NCBI GenBank assembly: GCA_022497145.1 | Contig: MU385873.1 | Location: 248,001 to 312,000 of the forward strand | Direction: 5' to 3' | DNA: 64,000 nucleotides | Source of the DNA: Rostrohypoxylon terebratum | Lineage: Eukaryota; Ascomycota; Sordariomycetes; Xylariales; Hypoxylaceae | Shown: positions 21,386 through 33,167 of the stretch, in pieces | Numbering within the stretch: position 1 is the first letter of the stretch | How the letters are laid out: each line of letters starts with the position of its first letter | The notes under the pieces: model-generated | The model's input: the letters and a program-made list of their open reading frames with translations, nothing else | Told to the model about the DNA's origin: nothing | Databases searched by the model: none | Translations under genes and position numbers: made by a program

Positions 21386-22763
21386 TCACGACTTCGATAT
21401 CCCCCTAACCTCAGGAACCTTTGCAGCGAATTCAGTCATCAACTCCGACCAAACTATGGCTTGCATCTTCTTTCCGTCCTCACTTAGTATCACGGCATCT
21501 GCTCGTCTGATATAAGGTCAGCTACGACAATATGATGTGTCTGACTCTAAAGACGAGGTGGCTTACTCTTGATACTCAATATCCGAGCTGTAGAACCTGA
21601 CAAACTTCCCCTGTACATATGCCATCCTGTTAGTTCACTAAACGGGTACCGTGGCTCATGAAGCTGCCTGATGGAAACCTTGGAAGGTGGTTTGGAGACG
21701 GGGTTTGCTTACATGCTCGCTCTCCTTTGTTAGACAAGTCGCCATATACGTCCTCGCGCCGTTTGACGGCGACTTAGCGAAGATGCCTAGGAAAATTGAG
21801 GCGACGAAAACCACAAAAACTCCTAGTTTGCGTAAGTGTCTAGACAAATCTGTTGCTACAACTCCCGGACACATTGTGTTTATTATGACCTCGGGGCTAG
21901 TAAAGCGATTGGTTGTAAGTCAGCCAGTACTCGCCATAGGGGGAAGTGGGTGATAAGGGGAAAGCTACTCACCGTCCATCTGGCCCCAGCGCCATTTTCA
22001 CGAGCTCGTTCACCGAATACTGGGCCATCAGCTTGGTCGTTGCGTACATCTTGCTTGCTCCGGGCCAGTTCTCGGGCTTGCTGAAATGCTCTAGGAGGCC
22101 AGTTTCCGATGCCCATTTCTGCCATTCCTGTATATCGGGTTCTAGATGTCGCCCTGAACCAACCACGGCTAGGTGTGCGGGTGCTGAGCGGTTGGCGCGC
22201 TCTGCTTTCATCCAGGGAAGTAGGAGGAGAGCCAGGAGTACCGTACTTAAGGTGTTGACTTGGATGTTCTGGTCCCTAGACGTTCCGTATGTGAGAATTA
22301 TTTCTATGTTCAAAGACTTATTAAAGGAGGGATAGGGAGTTGGTGAGTCTTACCAGCCCTCCTCACCACGCGTGAACTCGATAGTCGATAGACCCGCGTT
22401 CAGCACAACAGTATCGACGCCGCCTTTTCCCTGTCTAATCTTCTTCACTTCTTTTGCAAAAGCGACTACCGAGGCATATCGGCTCATATCGAGGTCCATA
22501 ACCCTTACTCGGCCTTTACTCCGACCACCCGTCTCTCGCTCGATAGTCTCGAGGGCGGTTTTTGAGCGTGCCGAATCGCGGCTCGTGATTATGACCTCAG
22601 CGGCGCCCAAATTGACGAAATGTACCGCGGCTGCGAGACCAAGTCCGGCCGTCCCGCCAGTCACGAGGACGACCTGGTCCTTGAAGGAGTCCGGTGGGGG
22701 AAGCGGGATGGGAAACCATTTCATGTATGCCTGAGCAAGGAGTTTCTTTACTGAGAAGGCCAT
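21386..22763 (-). CDS. Short-chain dehydrogenase/reductase (retinol-dehydrogenase-like)
   Basis: Five-exon model complement(join(21386..21506, 21567..21610, 21713..21896, 21973..22275, 22354..22763)), 353 aa. A Rossmann fold binds NAD(P): TGGTAGLG at residues 35-42, a conserved VMDLDMSRYASV acidic site, and NAG at strand 4. The catalytic Tyr-Lys pair is YATTK at about 214-218, preceded by a Ser-containing VVGSG strand. CPGVVATDL follows, as is typical of the family. A short N-terminal hydrophobic/amphipathic segment (AQAYMKWFPIPLPPP) and a hydrophobic stretch (about 257-275) suggest membrane association, as in fungal RDH-like reductases. All exon phases agree and all introns are GT-AG. The substrate is unknown. 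No cluster of biosynthetic neighbours surrounds it. Confidence 0.88.
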
Positions 22764-24011
22764 GTTGTGCGACGGACGTCGATATAGGAATAGGAATATC
22801 CAGTAGATTTTCTTTGGATAATAAAGTTAAGATTTAGAGTTGAGGGGGGAGCTGAAATCAACAAACGACTATCGGACAACGTAGCATCCGGACGTTACAC
22901 GACGTATATTAATTGGCGCCAAAACGTTGGAGTGTTGGAGTAGATACCTAGGTATAAATGAGACGAGGCTATTTTGCCATGACTTCATCGCCACGGCAGA
23001 CATCTTCTATAGGTACTGATAACCTCACCACCGACATCACCATTACCTGGAGACCCCTAAACACGTACACTTCTCGAGATATCAGTTCCGCTTACATATC
23101 CAACCCGGAGACTTTCCATGTGTCTTGCTTATTTAATTCTTAAGATAAAAGAACCATATATATTGGCGCCTTATGAAGTGGTCTTGTCGAGTCCGGGAAC
23201 TTTTGGGCGCTATCCACAACTTTAGTTGCTTCGTGGACTGGAATCGGCGCCGTGTTGCTCCATAGTGATTTGTCTCCGAGAGCCCCTGATGATTCCCTTG
23301 CCACCTCCACTACAAGCTGAAAATATTCATGCCATTTTACATAGATTTATAATGCCATGCAGCTGAAATGAGAAAGGACAATAAATAAAAAAATTATACC
23401 ATTAGAATCAAGTGAAAGGAGCACATCAACCCCCTGATCCCCCTGAGCGTGACTCGTCGTCCTATAGCAACACTAGGGAATGGTGGACTCTCTTGGGCGA
23501 TTCTGACAATCTGCAATATTATATGTCGTGGTTTCCTCTACAGATCGGAGCCCCGTTCCTCAAGTTTAAGTTTCTAAAGAATTGATGAACTGAGTTGAAT
23601 CTCGTGAACTCTTGCTCGGAGTTTACATCATATAACGATATGTACCTATAAAAATACTCAATAGTAGCATATCTATCTAGATATACTATCGATAAGAACC
23701 ACGATTTAGCCTCGTCGATCTCAAAATAAAAAAGTGCCCCACCACAAGCTTAAGCCAATCACCTACCATCCCGGTCCCCAGCTCAAAAATCTCCCACCTC
23801 AGCCTCGCAACAAAAGTCTACTAGGTACCATATCGCCGCCAGTACATAGCACGAGAGGCACCCGATAAACCCTCGATTCGAATACAGGGAACATCGTCTA
23901 TCCGCCTAGTCGATCCAAGTCTCAGGTTCCCAACACGGGACCACCATCCCATCTTCCCTCCCCGTCCATCCTCCCCATACAACCTCCCTCCCTCCCTCCC
24001 TCACAACCACC
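22764..24011. other. Divergent promoter region
   Basis: 1.25 kb between the dehydrogenase (-) and RRP42 (+) starts. C-rich pyrimidine tracts (CCTCCCTCCCTCCC-like) lie immediately upstream of 24012. A small ORF at 22958-23143 has no recognisable content. Confidence 0.6.
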
Positions 24012-25251
24012 ATGTCCTCAACAACGCAACACCTCCTCCTCTCCCCGGCCGAGCTCGCCTACCTCCACAGCACCCTCCGCCTGACCCCGCCAGTGCGTCC
24101 AGATGGGCGCACAGCAACCCAATTCCGTCCCCTAACAGCCGAAACCGGCGTCCTCCCCGGCGCAAACGGCAGCGCGCGCGTCTGCTTCGCCGACGGCACC
24201 GAAGCGATCGTAGGCGTGAAAGCCGAAGTCGAGAAGCGCCTGCGCGTCTCGTACCTAGACTATTTCTACGAGAACAAGGAGCTGCGGCGGAAGCAGAAAG
24301 CGGGGGAGACTGCGGAGGAGGAGGAAGAAGAAGAGACACGGGAACAAAATGCAGAAAATACGGGGGGCTCTAACGACTGGGTTGAGATCACGGTTGAGAT
24401 CCCCGGGTACCGGGACGACGACAGCAGTACCGTGTTCTTAGCTACGATGTTGAGTGAGGCGTTACTGGCTGATGGCGAGTTTACCAAGAAGTTGCGCATT
24501 AACCGACGGTTTCACTGGAAGTTGTACATCGACGTAAGTTCAACAACGCTTTTCCTTGCACACAAAAGTTTGCAGTTGCTACTGAAGCAGAAGCTGATAT
24601 GTACCCCTTTACCTCTAGATAATCCTCATCTCCCCACCGCTATCCTACCCCCTACCCCTCCTAAGCCTAACCACCCACCTCGCCCTCCTCGCGACCCGTC
24701 TGCCCCGCTTAAAATCCGAAGCGGACGAGGACCCAATGTTCGACGACGACTGGGCCGCCTCGCAGTTCATCTACCCGCGAAAAGCCGGCGTCATTAGCTC
24801 GCGCCCGCCTATCACGCTGCTAGTTATGGCTGTGGGCGACAATATCATCTTCGACCCGTCGAAAGAAGAGCTAGCCGTCGCCGACTCCGCGCTCGCGGTT
24901 TCGGTAGGAGAGAGATCGCCGCTCGAGGATGAGTCGATGGACGTGGATGGGGAAGTAGGGGATAGCAGCCAGCTACGTCTACTCTCCGTACGAACAATAG
25001 ACCCGCCCTCGCGGCTAACGGCACCCGGTGTACCGAACGCGGTGAACGCGGCGGCATGGGCCAAGGACGCGGATACGGCGATGGATCCCGGTGCTAGAGC
25101 GGCGGAGACAGATAATGTGGAGGGTGTGTGGAAAGCGCCGAGAGGAGGTGCTAAGGTCGCCGTCTTAGGGGCTATGGTACAGAAGGTGCTGGAAAAGGGG
25201 GGTGCCGCGGATGAAGTCTTAGAGGGTCTAGATACCGTCGACTTGGGATAG
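24012..25251 (+). CDS. RRP42: Exosome complex component RRP42-like (RNase PH fold)
   Basis: Two-exon model join(24012..24533, 24619..25251), 384 aa. RNase PH-fold features include RPDGRTATQFRPLTAETGVLPGANGSARV near the N-terminus, GVKAEVEK, and LLVMAVGDNIIFDPSKEELAVADSAL later on. This matches the Rrp42 subunit of the RNA exosome ring, which is structural rather than catalytic in eukaryotes and acts in nuclear and cytoplasmic RNA decay and rRNA maturation. The protein is longer than the roughly 265-300 residues usual for the family because of an acidic insertion (about residues 97-120, rich in Glu) and extra C-terminal Ala/Asp-rich sequence. The intron donor is GTAAGT and the acceptor CTCTAG. 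The second exon has strong C bias (CCCCTACCCC-like), unlike its neighbours. Confidence 0.85.
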
Positions 25252-25433
25252 ATTCGCGTAATTACGATGCCATGAATTTGTAATGCCACTGCCAAATCAG
25301 GATGTGCTTTGTCCTTCTCGGAGTAGAGCAGAGATTCATCCACCTATGGGGAGACTGTGAGCCCATTTGATCGCCATTGCCTTTTTCTATTCCTTTTCTT
25401 CGTTCTCGTATTATTTTGTACATTGTCCACCAC

Positions 25434-26467
25434 TTAGAATACTCCAAACCATTTTTTGCGCTTTCCATCCGGCGTAGGCTCGGCAGTCGGGGCGGCTTCC
25501 GACTCGACGACTGGGACTGTCTCCGGCTCAGGTGCGGGCTTTTCATCGCCGCTACTGCTATTCCCGAAGAACCCCTGCGTGACCTCCAAGCCGTGCGCCT
25601 TGCGGTACTCGGCGCGCTTGGCCACGTCGTCGACCCGCATCCTGCGCTTCTCGGCCGTCACCGCGGACTCGTGTTCCTCGTGCATGCGCATTACATCGAT
25701 CAGGACCCTGATATACTGGAACGGGTGCTTCGGAAACTCGGATGCAGGGGGGATCAGGTCGGCGAAGGGCGACTTAGCGTTGAAGTTTGCGATGAAGGTG
25801 TATATAGCTAGAGAGGTGAGGGTGCCCTATTAAATGTTAGATTTGACTGAGATTGGGTGGTTCGACGTTGGCGGTGTATGCGACATACTAGAGTGATGAA
25901 TAGATGTATTCCCCGATGAGTCAGGAACCAATGGGCCCATGTATTTTGCGGCGGCGGTAGACCCGGATATTGTCTCGCGGTCTGGGCCTTGAACTCTGTT
26001 TCGGATAGCTCCCCGCCATAGTGCCTCGGGGTCGAGCGCGGGAGACGTGATCCGTGGGATGGCGGGTTGAATCTTTCAGGCTTCTCGAGGACGAGGGGTT
26101 TCGAGGGGTCTGTCGACTTGGGAGCAGAAGCTGGTTTAGCTACTGGCGTTGGCGGGATAGGTGCTGGTCTGGATGTAGGAGTTTTGGGAGTCACCGGTTG
26201 AGCTGGAGTCGGTTTGGCAGGTGTGAATTTCGGAGGTGGCTTCGTCGGCGCGGAACGCTTCGCGGCCTTAGCAGCGGGTGAGTTGGAGGAAACACCTTTG
26301 GGTGGTGTTCCTTTCGGTGCGGCTATGTTAGATGCGTAACGCACTAATACTTGTCCAAGCTCTGCATTTAGAGGCCTTGTCAGAGTATTAGAACGTGCTG
26401 TAGTTCGCCATAATGCGCCGTATTGGGGTAATAGGTATCGTGGGATATATGACGTTTGTGATGCCAT
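25434..26467 (-). CDS. Predicted mitochondrial inner-membrane protein, fungal conserved, unknown function
   Basis: Two-exon model complement(join(25434..25826, 25889..26467)), 323 aa. The N-terminus is rich in Arg/Ser/Leu with no acidic residues until after position 30, as in a mitochondrial presequence. Next comes a Pro/Ala/Lys-rich linker (about 60-130), then conserved-looking sequence (PPPQNTWAHWFLTHRGIHLF) and a hydrophobic helix that crosses the splice junction (LFITLGTLTSLAIYTFIANF). A charged coiled segment with MRMHEEHESAVTAEKRRMR follows, and the protein ends in KRKKWFGVF. I do not recognise a named family. The intron (donor GTATGT, acceptor AATAG) keeps phase and joins the halves of the helix. 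It is convergent with RRP42 at only 182 bp between stops. Confidence 0.78.
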
Positions 26468-27388
26468 CGTGAGCTCTGTTTTCTCCCTGTAACGCGGGGT
26501 TAAAAATTATTGAAACTCGAGGAAAAAAGCTCACTAGGTACTAAAGAACTAGTAGAGAGACAAGTGTGTGTCAATTGGACTCTTGATTTCTAGGTGTATC
26601 TCAATATCACAATATCTCCATGCAGGTAACAAACCCAAAATACAGATTTGAGCGCGTTTCGCATAAACTTAGAAATTCAATTCGCATCGCTCATCTCTTA
26701 TGATCCAATCCGATGGAGTCTCTTTCCTTCCTTAACCAAGTCGTCGAGGGCCGGTGTCTGCCGCTTGAATTACCTAAAACGGTTTAAGGCTATAAGATTA
26801 GCGTGGATTCTCATGGAAGATAAAGTTCATTGGCTAATTGACAGCTGCTAGAAAACACGCATCAATTATTCTAGAATCAGCTTCCTCGAAAATTTTCCTA
26901 AGTTTTCTAGGTCTGTGCTTGTGACTCCGAGATTCCTCCCGTCCGCATCGCCGTCCCACTAAATCGTTTAGTGAGCTGTTTAGTGGGCTTAGTGGGTACG
27001 TAGAGCCTAGAAGAAAGGAAAGAACAGTGGGATGTTCGTGGATATTCGTCTATGCGTCAGTAAAACCGGCTTTCCCCGGGAATGTATTACTTCTGCCTCG
27101 ACCCTATTGGTTGGAAAGTGCTCATCACGAGCCACATTGTGGCTAGAATTTCCGTAGTACCTTACCGAATTGCCCTGAACGCTGAGCTCATCGCCTTAAA
27201 ATTTCCCAAAACACTTGCGCCGATTTTTTTTCTTTTCCCTTCTCCTGTCCTTCATACAAACCTCAGTGAATTTTCCTTAGACGAACAACTCTCGTTCTCC
27301 TTGCGACAGCATACTTGCGTTCACTCGCCGCGTCTAATCATTAATACTCTTTCTCCGTCTTCTTAGTCTCAATTCCTCAAACGACAAA
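26468..27388. other. Intergenic region with small palindrome
   Basis: 0.9 kb between divergent genes, including the cytochrome c promoter. CACTAAATCGTTTAGTG at about 26957-26973 is a perfect short palindrome followed by further TTTAGTGGG motifs. No gene is seen. Confidence 0.55.
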
Positions 27389-28223
27389 ATGCCTTTCTCT
27401 GCTGGTAGGTTTCGCCTCTTGCATATTCCTTGATTTTCGCCCTTAAGAGTCAACACGTCACCGTTTCCGAGCCATTGAACCGCCACCACTGTCTTCACGA
27501 CTCCGAATCATCTTTGAGGTGTACAATAATCCCAATGATTCCACACCAAGCTCTAATTCCAGGTTTATTTGTAACCTACGATCTGTTGCCCAGGAAAGCT
27601 ACAGCAGCGTGCGCTATTTACGGAGCTGCGTCGGGTTTCTTGTGTCGCAGTCGCACAAAGATTTGCAGGAGCGCAAATCATCTAGTGTTGACGTGGAGTG
27701 GTTTTTCGACTCTGGGAATCACAACTTGACTTTTGGGCACCCAGTATTACACTAGAATATCTTAGCTGACATGGCTATTAATCAGGTGACTCCAAGAAGG
27801 GTGCCAACCTCTTCAAGACCCGATGCGCCCAATGCCACACCCTAAAGGACGGCGAGGGCAACAAGGTCGGCCCTGCGCTGCACGGTCTCTTCGGTCGTAA
27901 GAGCGGTCAGGTCCCCGGTTTCGCCTACACAGACGCCAACAAGCAGAAGGGAGTTACCTGGGACGAGAACACTCTGGTATGTGGTTTCCCAAGATACATA
28001 ATCCCTAGACAACCTTGCTAACCCCCCTGATCAGTTCGACTACCTAGAGAACCCCAAGAAGTACATTCCCGGTACCAAGATGGCCTTCGGTGGTCTCAAG
28101 AAGGACAAGGACCGGAATGATCTTATTACGTGAGTTATAGCTCTTTCCGAGAAGGCTCGGAGCCTGCCTACCTGGATATTTACTAATCTTCTTCGCAGTT
28201 TCTTGAAGGAGTCTACGGCATAG
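27389..28223 (+). CDS. CYC1: Cytochrome c
   Basis: Four-exon model join(27389..27404, 27786..27976, 28035..28129, 28199..28223), 108 aa. This is the soluble electron carrier between complexes III and IV in the mitochondrial intermembrane space. The heme-binding CAQCH is at residues 19-23 (Cys19, Cys22, axial His23). The sixth ligand Met lies in KYIPGTKMAFGGL, and GPALHGLFGRKSGQVPGFAYT is canonical. The first exon encodes only MPFSA plus one base, and is followed by an unusually long 381-nt intron (donor GTAGGT, GCTGAC branch, ATCAG acceptor). The other introns are 58 and 69 nt. The length matches the family exactly. Confidence 0.96.
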
Positions 28224-29406
28224 ACGAAGTTACGAGACAGACGTGTACCATTACAATCATGATTGCATAGACAGGACCGGCCAGCTGTACTTATAGACAG
28301 ACTACTAGACCGATTTTCTTCACCCTTCGCGGTGTAAAACAACATACCCATCTCCTCTTTTCAGAGCAGCATAGACCTGGTTGGAGTACTAGGAGTTCAG
28401 GCTTTCGTGTGGAGGCTTGGATTGAATATAATGTGTTGCGAATAATTCAACATCATGATGCACTTGTTCTACAAGTCTGGTTGTGTTGTTTCTGGGTATT
28501 ACCTCGTGGGGTGACTACTACCTGTGTGCAGTGGCTTATGATGACGTAGTTGTTACCAGCGATAACGTAAGAATCACTAAAAAGTTAGGATGAAAATCAG
28601 CTCTCATTGCCTCTCGGGGACCCACCCTAAGACCGCAGCGGATATTTCCCTTCGATTGATTTCCCCGTGGCAAATAAAAGGGGAATGCATGATGTAGAGA
28701 GGTGATAAGAGGCAACGTGTGCCAAAATCCAAAAAAGGTCAAGGTAGAATAAAGCACAATACGAAGTATGTGGTGATCAATTACACAGACTATTAATTCA
28801 TAGCGTCGAAGTTTAAGATGCCAAGCAACAACATGTAGTACCTATCATCCACTCGAGTACAACCAATTAGAATTTGCGTAGAACCAAAACCATGCCGCTT
28901 GTGGAATGGAATTGGGCATTTCAACCAATCAGACTCGAGCCATTTTGTATAGGTAATTTGCGGTGTAAGCATTTCGCCTACTCAAATGAGCGGTGATAAT
29001 AACCTTGCTGATGATTTTACTACACTATAATAATACCATGCTAAAATTCTAGGTAAAAAAAGACCTCGGTGTTTGAATTACTATCGTGCTGTCTTGTATG
29101 GAGTATTACTATCCATTGACCAATGATATTTAATCTATATTACAACGCACACTATGCTGTACCTACATATCTACCTAGCGTTAGAGTCAAATATCTTTAT
29201 AATTATTTATAGAAATTTGTTGATTGGCACGCATATTAAGATTAAGGTCACAATTGGCATCGACTCATGCTGCACTCACAGGTTAAGTGTGACATTATCC
29301 ATGTTCAGCTGCTCAGGTTCACGGCGAAGCCCGATCACGATTCATCGTTCTTGAACCAGACAGTCATCCAATCTTTTCAATTGTACCGGATAGTCTCGCT
29401 TTAATA
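28224..29406. other. Intergenic region, no gene seen
   Basis: Lies downstream of cytochrome c and before the decayed RIX7-like copy. AT-rich, with only short chance ORFs. Confidence 0.6.
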
Positions 29407-29690
29407 GAATGGAGAGGAACCAATGTTGCTTTCCCTAGAAGAGAAGCTTAAACAACTTTTCTGGAGAATATACTAAAATATATCTCACACAGTCCATTTA
29501 ATATACCACGCATAGGAGCCTACCCTTAAACCAACACCTTCTTAAACGCCCATATTACATTCAAGAATCATTCCCAGATACCTTCATACGCAGCTGAAAC
29601 CCCAAAGCCTCTGATACGCAAGCTCCTCCACTGTTTTCCAGACCAATCCTCGGGATAACACCACAGTCGGGAGGGAAACACGAGGGCGTT
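29407..29690 (-). pseudogene. Decayed partial duplicate of the RIX7 3' end
   Basis: On the minus strand a segment encodes PEDW followed, after a shortened stretch, by EGIWE-stop. The real RIX7 C-terminus reads PEDWETALRKIK ... KELGWE-stop, and the nucleotides around the Pro-Glu-Asp-Trp codons and the stop resemble each other. Beyond the stop, 29407-29494 matches 29796-29872, which lies just past the genuine RIX7 stop. The order (gene end, then flank) is the same in both copies, so this looks like a tandem duplication of the gene's last part plus its flank that has lost coding continuity. The coding-side boundary is approximate. Confidence 0.45.
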
Positions 29691-29795
29691 ACTGTACGGG
29701 AAACGCAGACGAGAGCCACCAAAGCGACGTAAAATAGGATGCTGTAATAATAATCCCATGCGTATCATTCCGGTGTGGGAGGCACCAGAAAAACT

Positions 29796-29872
29796 GAAAG
29801 AGGAAACGATGTTGTTTTTCTTGAAAGAAAAGCTCATCTGGAGAATACACTAGAATATACCTCACGCAGTGC
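29796..29872. repeat. RIX7 3'-flank copy matching 29407-29494
   Basis: This is the gene-proximal copy of the duplicated flank. Over the best 33-nt block (CTGGAGAATA ... CACGCAGT) it differs from the distal copy at four positions, all transitions. The distal copy has a short insertion (AACAACTTTT). Confidence 0.65.
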
Positions 29873-29917
29873 TGCACGCACTTTCCTCTTAGGTACCCCA
29901 ACTAAGGGTATTACAAA

Positions 29918-32229
29918 TTATTCCCAACCCAACTCCTTCAACTCCCTAAACTTGATAGCATGACTAGGGGATACACTGGGCTTGATCTTTCTAAGTGCAG
30001 TTTCCCAGTCCTCGGGGATCAGCTCATCTGGACCCCTCACATCGGAACGCTCCACCGACGCCTGGCCGGCTGCCACGTGTAAGTTGTCCATATCGGCGCC
30101 GCTGAACCCATTACATCGTGGGTCGCGAGCCACGGCCTCTAATACATCGTAGTCAGTGTAAGAAGGCAGCAGACGTCTCATACGAGTTTTGAGGATGTCA
30201 ACTCGTCCATCTTCGTCGGGGAGATCAATAAAGATATTCGTTCCTAAACGGCCAGGGCGAAGAATGGCTGGATCGATCATATCTGGTCGGTTTGTAGCCC
30301 CCACGACGTAGACACCCAATCGACTATTGATGCCATCTAACTCTGTCAAAAGTTGGTTCACAACTCTAGCACTGGCGTCGGAACCGTTTCCATCACGTCG
30401 CGGTACTAAGGCATCCAGTTCGTCGAAGAATAGGATGCACGGAGCAGAGGAACGTGCTCGGCTGAATACTTGACGAACCGAACGCTCTGATTCACCCACA
30501 TATTTGTTAAGAAGTTCCGGGCCCTTAACAGAGATGAAGTTCGCCTTCGATTCGTTCGCTACTGCTTTCGCTAGCAGAGTCTTACCACATCCAGGAGGTC
30601 CCCATAAAAGCACACCTGAGGGAGCTTCGAGACCCCTGCTAGCAAATCGCTCAGGGCTCTGGATAGGCTTCACTATGGAGAGCATAAGCTGTTTTCGGAC
30701 ATCGTGAAGAGAGCCAATATGTGCCCAAGTTGTGTCCGGTATTGTCGTAAAGCCTTCCCTCTTACTGGATGGTTGGACTTTCCCGATCGCGCTTATCATG
30801 TGTTCCATTGTTAGGAAAAGCTTGTCCTTGAATACGGCATCTGCAGAGGCCGCTATTATCGATAGATGTAGTTGAAGGCCTGGCGAGTTATTCTTGTCCG
30901 GCTCGGGTTCGACGTCGAGCTGTAGATCGAGATCCATCTCTTGGGGGGCCGCATGCGCCAGTTGGGACATGGTAGCTCTGACCATTTCGTTCTTCGCGAC
31001 GGAAACGACATCCTTCAAATCGGCACCGACAAATCCAGGGGTTTTCTTGGCTATCGCTTTAAAGTCGAAATCCGGGGAAAGGTTGCTGTTACGCAGCATC
31101 TTGCGTAAAATGGCTTCACGGGAAGCCTCATTCGGTATTCCGAGGCTTATCTCTCGGTCAAAACGCCCTGCTCTTCGAAGAGCCGGATCAATACTATCCG
31201 GTCGATTTGTCGCCGCTAAGGTTACGACAAACTTACCGCCCAACTTTTGGGGAGATAAGTCATCCATGCATGTCAACATCTGCGCCACTATTCTCTTCTC
31301 CATCTCCCTCTGCGCATTCTCTCTTTTCCCCATTATAGCATCGATTTCATCGATGAAGATCAGACATGGTGCAAGTGACTTGGCTTCATCGTAGAGCTCT
31401 CGGATCTTCTTTTCTGATTCTCCAGACATACCGGCGACCAGAGAGGGGGCCGAGACCGGTATGTATGCCACACCAAGCGAAGCGGCGTAAGCGTTTGCCA
31501 GCATGGTCTTTCCGCAACCAGGCGGTCCATGCAACAAAACTCCTCGAGTAGGATCTAAGTCGTTCTCTAAGCATACCTCGGGGAATTTCATGGGAAATGT
31601 GACTGATTCGGCGAGAACCTTGATCGCACCGTCCATACCACCAAGATCGAATATAGAAACATTGCTTGGTGGAGTGCGATCTTCCTTAGGTTTTTCGTAC
31701 TTTCGCTTCTTCAACCTGGCCTCTCCATTGGACTGTCTCCCCACAGTAGTTTCCGAGGTGGCAGCGACATTATCACTGGTATTGGCGTCCGATGTTATTG
31801 TTGTTGCTCGTTGAGCCTTTGATATGTTCCAAGATTTAGTAATATGCTTATTCATCACAAAATAATCGCGTTCCTTCAGTGTATTAGTTAGGCTATCTAA
31901 TGAGGGTAGAAAAATGAAAATGAAAATGTACTTACCTGAGGCTTTGGTGAGTCTGTGGGGGGGTCTTCTAAAACTTCCTCTTCATCTTCTTCCTTTCGTT
32001 CCTCTTTTCGTAAGCGGAGAACACGCTCGATTGATTCTTCCAACGGTCGCTTTTTTAAGCGGGCGGCACTGGAATTGGAGCGTTTGATAGAATCATAGAC
32101 GCCAGAGATTGTGAATTTAAGTAGCTTGGTCTCGTTCTTATCGGCGTTGTTGCGCTCATGATCATCTTCCAATTTTCTGATAATTTGGTAGATATCGCGA
32201 TCTAGCCCGTGAAGTGACCTCGGAGACAT
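29918..32229 (-). CDS. RIX7: Ribosome biogenesis AAA-ATPase Rix7 (NVL-like)
   Basis: Two-exon model complement(join(29918..31873, 31936..32229)), 749 aa. It has tandem AAA modules, each with Walker A GPPGCGKT (about residues 213 and 523), Walker B (LIFIDEID and LFFDELD) and arginine-finger regions (RRAGRFDREI and RPGRLGTNIF). The N-terminus (HGLDRDIYQIIRKLEDDHE, Lys/Glu-rich middle) matches Rix7/NVL, which strips factors from pre-60S particles in the nucleolus. The intron (donor GTAAGT, CTAAC branch, GAAG acceptor) joins PKPQ to ERDYFVMNKHITKSW, the usual linker motif. Starting at the second-exon ATG would lose the NVL N-terminal domain, so the start at 32229 is preferred. A decayed copy of its 3' end lies just downstream. 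Confidence 0.94.
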
Positions 32230-33167
32230 TGTTGCGATGATCTACCTACTGAGTAGCAAACAAACTAATATCTTGTGACTACTCTATATCATAAGAAAGA
32301 AAAAGTAAGATGTTGAAGTTTGTAATGTTCTTGATATCGGTTCTTGGTTCTTGAAGAAAAATAAAGTGGGCCACTGCATTGACATTTTCAGAATAACTTT
32401 GGTCCCTGGAAGGCGCTACAGAAGTTCAAGAAGTTAGAAGTTACCTACTGAGCGCTCGACCTGTCAGCCTGTCAGGGACGAAGCATCACCAAGGAAAAGG
32501 GTAGGTACAATTCATATATAATTCATTTGATAGGTACTACTACCTACATAACTACATAATTAGTACCTATGTTGTATAGTCGAAGGAGGCCTACTTAGTA
32601 GATCTTGCCTCATCCAATACTAAGGTCATATCTAGTGTTTAGTAATCTCTTTGCTAGGTCCATCCTTAGTATTACTATTACTTTAAAAGGGTCTCTGCTT
32701 TGTTTTCGAGCTTTGCTCGTGCACACTAGAAAAATCTAACTTGATCTTACCTATGTAGTAATAACTACAAGTGAACCTTGAATGCCGTTGTCTGAGGGTC
32801 TGGGAGTGATACATAACATGATGTGCGTCATTGCGGTATTAGTACAAGGTAGGTATGCTGTACAGTGCGCCTAGTTCCCTGCAATCGATAAGCTCACCCA
32901 TGTCCAAGTCAAGGTCCTGATCCCATGCCCACCTGCCAGAGGCAAGGACGTCGATAGCATTGCGAGTCCTGCCGTGCACGTACACGTACCTTTCTCTAAC
33001 CAACACATTGATGCTTTTGAAAGGCTCATTCATATCGGATATTGTTAGTACGGAGCAGGCGGCCTTGAAACGGGCACAGCGCCTGCGAATTACTTATCTA
33101 AGCACCTAAATTACCTCTGGACAATGCGCGCTTCGGATTCCACGATAGATACCAGGGTACGGCGATC
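32230..33167. other. Divergent promoter region
   Basis: 0.94 kb between the RIX7 (-) and VPS20 (+) starts. AT-rich with TAGGTA motifs near 32530-32580. The minus-strand ORF at 32839-33033 is not recognisable. Confidence 0.6.

Noticed and set aside
30894..31394. 166-aa ORF on the plus strand
   Set aside because: It is antisense to the RIX7 AAA modules.
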